A DNA stretch of 9,376 bases from Falsiroseomonas sp044348345. GTDB lineage: Bacteria > Pseudomonadota > Alphaproteobacteria > Acetobacterales > Acetobacteraceae. This document shows, piece after piece, positions 5,907 through 9,376 of the stretch. A model generated the notes under the pieces. That model had not been told where the DNA came from. It was given only the letters and a program-made list of their open reading frames with translations, and made no database searches. The translations under genes were made by a program, and so were the position numbers. The stretch covers positions 1 through 9,376 of the forward strand of contig JBIKSZ010000146.1 in NCBI GenBank assembly GCA_044348345.1. Reading direction: 5' to 3'. Position 1 is the first letter of the stretch. Each line of letters starts with the position of its first letter.

Positions 5907-6809
5907 TTAGTTTCCTTCGCGCTGCGCCAGGCGATACGGGTGGGCGCGATAGGTGCCGAGCACGCGGAGATCGGCGGAGAAGAACGCCAGCTCCTCCAGC
6001 GCGCGCGCCAAGCTGGGCTCGCCGGGATGGCCATCCACATCGGCCAGGAACTGAGTCGCGCTGAACGACCCGCCGACCATGTAGCTCTCAAGCTTGGTCA
6101 TGTTCACGCCATTCGTCGCGAAGCCCCCCAGCGCCTTGTAGAGCGCGGCGGGGATGTTGCGGACGCGGAAGACGAAGCTCGTCACCCAATGCCCCTCGCC
6201 ATAGGGCGGCGAGAGTGGGGCGCGGGACATGACATAGAAGCGCGTGGTGTTGTGCGCCTCGTCCTCGACGTTGCGGCGCAGGATCTCGAGGCCATAGACC
6301 TCGGCGGCCAGCTCGCTGGCGATGGCCGCGTCCTCCACCCCGCCGCGCTCGGCGATCAGGCTGGCCGCGCCGGCGGTGTCGGCCTCGATCACCGGCTGCA
6401 GCTTGAGGTCGCGGATCAGGTTCAGCACCTGGCCGAGCGCCATCGGGTGGCTGTGGGCGCGCTTGAGGGTCGCGATGCTCGCCCCCTTCGGCGCCAACAG
6501 GCAGTGCTCGACCCGCTCGAAATGCTCGCCGACCACATGCAGGCCGGATTCCGGCAGCAGGCGGTGGATGTCGGGCACGCGGCCCGCCAGGCTGTTCTCG
6601 CAGGGCAGCATGGCCAGCGCCGCGCGCCCGTCCCGCACCGCCTCCATCGCGGCTTCGAAGGAGGGGCAGGGCAGCGTCGCCCAGCCCGGATAGGCGTGCC
6701 GGCAGGACAGGTCGGAATAGGCGCCCAGCAGGCCTTGGAAGGCGATGGTGCGGGCGGCCTCGGCGCCGAAGGGTGCGGCGGAGGCGGGCTTCGGGGCGGC
6801 GGCGGTCAT
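5907..6809 (-). CDS. pheA: Prephenate dehydratase
   Basis: This enzyme converts prephenate to phenylpyruvate in phenylalanine synthesis. The 300-residue protein is the monofunctional type, with no chorismate mutase domain. After about 20 variable residues the dehydratase domain begins with IAFQGLLGAYSD. It continues with PCENS (69-73), ADTAGAA (143-149) and NTTRFYVM (187-194), where Thr189-Arg190-Phe191 is the family's catalytic TRF motif. A C-terminal ACT domain (about 208-288) carries NGVNMTKLESYM, the alphaproteobacterial form of the phenylalanine-binding ESRP segment, so feedback control by phenylalanine is likely. An AGGA lies 7 nt before the ATG. It is divergent from the cytochrome c gene, with 226 nt between the two start codons, an arrangement I associate with alphaproteobacterial genomes. 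Its stop codon sits on the edge of a terminator hairpin. Confidence 0.96.
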   Translation of the reverse strand: MTAAAPKPASAAPFGAEAARTIAFQGLLGAYSDLSCRHAYPGWATLPCPSFEAAMEAVRDGRAALAMLPCENSLAGRVPDIHRLLPESGLHVVGEHFERVEHCLLAPKGASIATLKRAHSHPMALGQVLNLIRDLKLQPVIEADTAGAASLIAERGGVEDAAIASELAAEVYGLEILRRNVEDEAHNTTRFYVMSRAPLSPPYGEGHWVTSFVFRVRNIPAALYKALGGFATNGVNMTKLESYMVGGSFSATQFLADVDGHPGEPSLARALEELAFFSADLRVLGTYRAHPYRLAQREGN

Positions 6810-6872
6810 CGCGGCGTCCTGCGGATCGTCCCGGACACGGCAGAAAGCGCCGGCCCGGAAGGTGACGGCGGG

Positions 6873-6901
6873 TTGTCGAGTTGGACCACCGCCTCTATGT
6901 T
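6873..6901 (+). promoter_or_regulatory. Candidate sigma-70 promoter for the cytochrome c gene
   Basis: TTGTCG (6873-6878) and TATGTT (6896-6901) are separated by 17 bp, each matching 4 of 6 consensus bases. Transcription would start near 6908 and leave a leader of about 128 nt before the ATG at 7036. In such GC-rich DNA this is the most promoter-like sequence in the divergent gap, but matches of this quality arise by chance. Confidence 0.35.
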
Positions 6902-6929
6902 CCGCCCGCTTTTACGGCAGGGCGACGTG

Positions 6930-6979
6930 GGCGCAAGCCTGCGCCAGGACTGGGTTCGTGCGACGCGGCAGCGCGTCGC
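6930..6979 (+). other. Two successive hairpins in the cytochrome c leader
   Basis: GGCGCA (6930-6935) pairs with TGCGCC (6940-6945), and GCGACGC (6960-6966) pairs with GCGTCGC (6973-6979). Both are exact inverted repeats with loops of 4 and 6 nt. They lie downstream of the candidate promoter and upstream of the ribosome binding site at 7018-7024, so the transcript would have a structured 5' leader. I do not recognise a known riboswitch or leader family in it. Confidence 0.4.
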
Positions 6980-7035
6980 GGACCCACGGGCTTGGCGGGC
7001 ACGCAGGGTCGCGGTTTGGAAGGGTCCATTCCGGG

Positions 7036-7572
7036 ATGAGTCTGGAATTCAACAAGGCAGCCGCCGCGGTCCTGACCGCCGGGATCACCTTCATGATCGC
7101 CGGGGTGGTGGGCGACGCCCTGGTCTCCCCGCCGCGGCAGTACCAGGCCGCCATTGCCACTGGCGCGCCGCCCCCCGCGCAGGCTGCCGCCGCCCCGGCG
7201 GCGCCGACGATCGACCCGATCGCGCCTCTGCTGGCCGCCGCCAATGCCGATAATGGCCGCCAGGTGGCGCAGCGCGCCTGCGCGTCCTGCCATTCCTTCA
7301 CCCAGGGCGGCAACAACGGCGTGGGCCCCAATCTGTGGGGCATCGTGGGCGCCAACCATGCGCGCGTGGCCGGCTTCAACTACTCCGCCGCCAACCGCGC
7401 ACTGGCCGACAAGCCCTGGGGCTATGAGGAGCTGAACGCCTTCCTGCTGCGCCCCGCAGCCGCCATGCCGGGCACCCGCATGGCCTTCGCCGGCATCGCC
7501 AATGCGCAGCAGCGCGCCGACCTGATTGCCTTCCTGCGCACGCTCGACGCCAACCCGAAGCCGCTACCCTGA
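7036..7572 (+). CDS. cycM: Membrane-anchored cytochrome c (CycM-like)
   Basis: The 178-residue protein starts with MSLEFNKAAAAV and one hydrophobic segment (about residues 8-25) that reads as an uncleaved membrane anchor, as in CycM-type cytochromes (c552 type) of alphaproteobacteria. An Ala/Pro-rich linker (about 44-60) leads to a class I cytochrome c domain. The haem site is CASCH (82-86), followed by GVGPNLWGIVG (96-106), and Met149 in PGTRMAFAG is the likely sixth ligand. The haem domain would lie in the periplasm and carry electrons between respiratory complexes, typically from bc1 to a terminal oxidase. GGAAGGG lies 11 nt before the ATG and supports this start, although the frame is open further upstream. 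It is divergent from pheA and precedes hisN on the same strand. Confidence 0.93.
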   Translation: MSLEFNKAAAAVLTAGITFMIAGVVGDALVSPPRQYQAAIATGAPPPAQAAAAPAAPTIDPIAPLLAAANADNGRQVAQRACASCHSFTQGGNNGVGPNLWGIVGANHARVAGFNYSAANRALADKPWGYEELNAFLLRPAAAMPGTRMAFAGIANAQQRADLIAFLRTLDANPKPLP

Positions 7573-7581
7573 TCCCCACGA

Positions 7582-7615
7582 CGTTGCTGCGCAACGCCGC
7601 GGGGGCCCCGCGTTG
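7582..7615 (+). other. Overlapping inverted repeats downstream of the cytochrome gene
   Basis: CGTTGC (7582-7587) pairs with GCAACG (7591-7596), but the same middle arm, CAACGC (7592-7597), also pairs with GCGTTG (7610-7615) around a G-run/C-run centre. The two hairpins exclude each other, a layout seen in attenuators. It begins 9 nt after the cytochrome stop. A terminator or 3'-end stabiliser is the simplest reading; no long T-run follows. Confidence 0.4.
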
Positions 7616-7640
7616 GTGCTGATCCTTTAAGGGGGGCTCA

Positions 7641-7667
7641 TCCTCCCGCGGCAAAGCCGCGGGAGGG
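7641..7667. repeat. Perfect 11-bp palindromic hairpin before hisN
   Basis: CCTCCCGCGGC (7642-7652) and GCCGCGGGAGG (7656-7666) are exact reverse complements around an AAA loop, and a T-G pair can extend it by one. The right arm ends 19 nt before the hisN ATG, so the stem lies in the probable leader of that gene. There is no T-run. It may be a dispersed intergenic palindrome, a terminator, or a structure limiting hisN translation; the inverted repeat itself is certain. Confidence 0.6.
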
Positions 7668-7685
7668 CATCGGGGGGCCACCCAC

Positions 7686-8468
7686 ATGCCGCAAGCGGCA
7701 GATTTCCTCGCGGTTGCCGAAGAGGCGGCGGATCTTGCGGGTCGGGTCATCCGGCCGCTGTTCCGCTCCGCCTTGCTGGTGGAAGCGAAGGGCGATGCCA
7801 GCCCTGTCACCGAGGCTGACCGCGCCGCGGAACGCGCCATCCGCGACCTGCTCGCCGCCCGCCTGCCGACGCATGGCGTCATCGGCGAGGAATACGGCGA
7901 CGAACGCGCTGAGGCCGAATGGGTCTGGGTGCTCGACCCCATCGACGGCACGCGCGCCTTCGTCACCGGGCGGCCGCTCTTCGGCACGCTGATCGGGCTG
8001 CTGCACCGGGGCACGCCTGTGCTCGGCATCATCGACCAACCGGTCACCGGGGAACGCTGGATCGGCGTCGCGGGCCAGCGCACGACACTGCGCTCCCCCA
8101 TCGGCGGCACGCCCGGCTGCCGGCCCTGCGCGACGCTGGCCGAGGCGGAACTCTCCTGCACCTCGCCCGACATGTTCGATGCCGCAACCGCCCCGCGCTT
8201 CGCCGCGGTCAAGGCCGCAGCACGGCGTACCACCTGGGGCGGGGACTGCATCGCCTACGGCCTGCTCGCGATCGGCCTGGTGGATGTGGTTGTGGACGCG
8301 ACGATGAAACCCTGGGATTGGGCCGCCCTCGTCCCCGTGATCGAAGGCGCGGGCGGGCGCTGCACAGATTGGGCCGGGCGGCCGCTGACGCTCGATGGCG
8401 ATGGCTCGGTGCTGGCCGTCGGGGACCCGGCGCTGCTGCCCGCCGTCACACGGCACCTGGCCGGGTGA
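7686..8468 (+). CDS. hisN: Histidinol-phosphatase, inositol monophosphatase family (HisN)
   Basis: The 260-residue protein is a Mg2+-dependent IMPase-fold phosphatase. Metal and catalytic motifs are complete: Glu68-Glu69 in GEEYG, the DPIDGT box (84-89), Gly186-Asp187 and the WDWAAL motif (210-215). The stretch after the DPIDGT box, RAFVTGRPLFGTLIGL, resembles HisN-type histidinol phosphatases, which remove phosphate from L-histidinol phosphate in histidine synthesis. Other members of the fold act on inositol phosphate or 3'-phosphoadenosine phosphate, so the substrate is inferred. The ATG at 7686 is preceded by GGGGGG at 8 nt, a poor ribosome binding site; the protein length fits this start. 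It follows the cytochrome gene by 113 nt, and its stop codon overlaps a GTG that could start the next gene. Confidence 0.9.
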   Translation: MPQAADFLAVAEEAADLAGRVIRPLFRSALLVEAKGDASPVTEADRAAERAIRDLLAARLPTHGVIGEEYGDERAEAEWVWVLDPIDGTRAFVTGRPLFGTLIGLLHRGTPVLGIIDQPVTGERWIGVAGQRTTLRSPIGGTPGCRPCATLAEAELSCTSPDMFDAATAPRFAAVKAAARRTTWGGDCIAYGLLAIGLVDVVVDATMKPWDWAALVPVIEGAGGRCTDWAGRPLTLDGDGSVLAVGDPALLPAVTRHLAG

Positions 8469-8512
8469 CGCGCGCGGTTGTCCCGGAGAGGGGGAACCCC
8501 CAAACTGTGGTG

Positions 8513-9376
8513 ATGCGCCGTCGCGACCTGCTCTCGCTCTCCGCCACAATCGGCCTGCCCCTCGGGCTGGCCGCCAGGGCCACGCCCGGCCGCGCCGCCG
8601 TGCCGGCGCCGGGCACCGCCCTGCCGGGCGGAGGCTTGCGCACCCACGCGCTCTCGCTGCTCGGCCCGCCCTCCCTGCCGCGCGACTTCACCCATTTCCC
8701 TTGGGCGAATCCCGACGCGCCCAAGGGAGGGGAAGTGGTGCGCGCCGCGCTCGGCTCCTTCGACAGCTTCAACCCCTTCATCATCCGCGGCACGCCCGCC
8801 GTCGGCGCCGGGCTGCTCTTCGAGACGCTGCTGAAGACCAACGCCGATGAGGCCAGCACCGCCTACCCCGCTGTCGCGCAATGGATTGATCTGCCCGCCG
8901 ATGGCCTCTCGGTCAGCTTCGAGCTGAACCCGGCCGCGCGCTGGCATGACGGGCGGCCGATCACCGCGGCCGATGTCGTCTGGACCTTCAACGCGCTCCG
9001 CCAGCACGGGCGGCCGCATTACCGCGCCTATTACGGCGACGTGTCGGAGGCCGTGGCGGAGGGCGAGCGCCGCGTCACCTTCCGCTTCCGCTCCAACGAG
9101 AACCGCGAGCTGCCGCTGATCTGCGGCGAGCTGCCGATCCTGCCGCAGCATTGGTGGGCCAGCCGCGACTTCACCCGCCCGCTACTGGAAGCCCCGCTCG
9201 GCTCCGGCCCGTATCGCGTGGAGCGCTTCGACGCCAGCCGCAGCGTGACCTATCGCCGAGTGGAGGATTGGTGGGCGCGCGACCTGCCTTCCTCCCGCGG
9301 GCAGCATAACTTCGCAGTGCAGCGCTTCGAATACTTCCGCGACGACACGGTGGTGGTAGAGGCCTTCAAGGCCGGG
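8513..9376 (+). CDS. YejA-like extracellular solute-binding protein, family 5 (partial)
   Basis: The first 288 residues are present and the gene runs off the window; the family usually has about 600. The N-terminus MRRRDLLSLSATIGLPLGLAA has Arg3-Arg4-Asp-Leu-Leu followed by a hydrophobic stretch, which suits a Tat signal. THALSLLG, FPWANPDAPKGG (62-73) and FDSFNPFIIRGTP (83-95) match YejA-like periplasmic binding proteins of peptide/microcin C-type ABC importers. WHDGRPITAADVVWTF (144-159) is the general SBP family-5 signature. In-frame GTG codons at 8507 and 8510 are alternatives, as is a GTG at 8465 overlapping the hisN stop; ATG 8513 gives the most natural signal peptide. The transporter permeases and ATPase, if linked, would lie beyond the window. 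The exact peptide ligand cannot be told. Confidence 0.92.
   Translation, partial: MRRRDLLSLSATIGLPLGLAARATPGRAAVPAPGTALPGGGLRTHALSLLGPPSLPRDFTHFPWANPDAPKGGEVVRAALGSFDSFNPFIIRGTPAVGAGLLFETLLKTNADEASTAYPAVAQWIDLPADGLSVSFELNPAARWHDGRPITAADVVWTFNALRQHGRPHYRAYYGDVSEAVAEGERRVTFRFRSNENRELPLICGELPILPQHWWASRDFTRPLLEAPLGSGPYRVERFDASRSVTYRRVEDWWARDLPSSRGQHNFAVQRFEYFRDDTVVVEAFKAG

Noticed and set aside
1..9376. tRNA genes, CRISPR arrays, insertion sequences, toxin-antitoxin or defence modules
   Set aside because: I looked in the gaps on both strands and found no tRNA-like cloverleaf, no regularly spaced repeat array and no transposase or defence motif.

Overview
This is a GC-rich chromosomal window, very probably from an alphaproteobacterium. 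The Acetobacteraceae (for example a Roseomonas-like genus) are a reasonable guess from the base composition, the alphaproteobacterial type of PheA ACT domain, the CycM-type cytochrome and the use of a HisN-type histidinol phosphatase; the taxonomic call is inference. Almost all of the window is occupied by recognisable housekeeping genes. I see no transposase, phage gene, CRISPR array or toxin-antitoxin pair, and no convincing undescribed multi-gene system.

Left part (1-3530). A short 3' end of an unrecognised plus-strand gene (1-104) meets a minus-strand cluster. Read in the direction of transcription this cluster is SRP RNA (ffs, about 3414-3311), dnaX (3175-1253), ybaB/ebfC (1246-914) and recR (771-166). 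It joins the signal recognition particle RNA, the clamp-loader tau subunit, a small nucleoid-associated protein and a recombination mediator. dnaX and ybaB are tightly coupled (6 nt apart, with the ybaB ribosome binding site inside the last dnaX codons). recR lies 142 nt further on, behind a perfect hairpin.

Middle (3531-5906). Divergent from the SRP RNA are nudC (zinc-ribbon Nudix NAD(H) pyrophosphatase / deNADding enzyme) and a small lipoprotein gene whose start codon overlaps the nudC stop. A separate gene then encodes an exported SGNH/GDSL-like hydrolase with a strong ribosome binding site of its own. It is the least conventional gene in the window. It converges on pheA, and a strong hairpin between them probably serves as a bidirectional terminator.

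Right part (5907-9376). pheA (monofunctional prephenate dehydratase, minus strand) is divergent from a membrane-anchored CycM-type cytochrome c. This is followed by hisN (IMPase-family histidinol phosphatase) and the first 288 codons of a YejA-like family-5 substrate-binding protein cut by the window end. The 5' leader of the cytochrome gene and the cytochrome-hisN gap both contain several strong inverted repeats that the coding features do not explain. These, the SGNH gene, and the unusual N-terminus of DnaX are the points most worth a second look.
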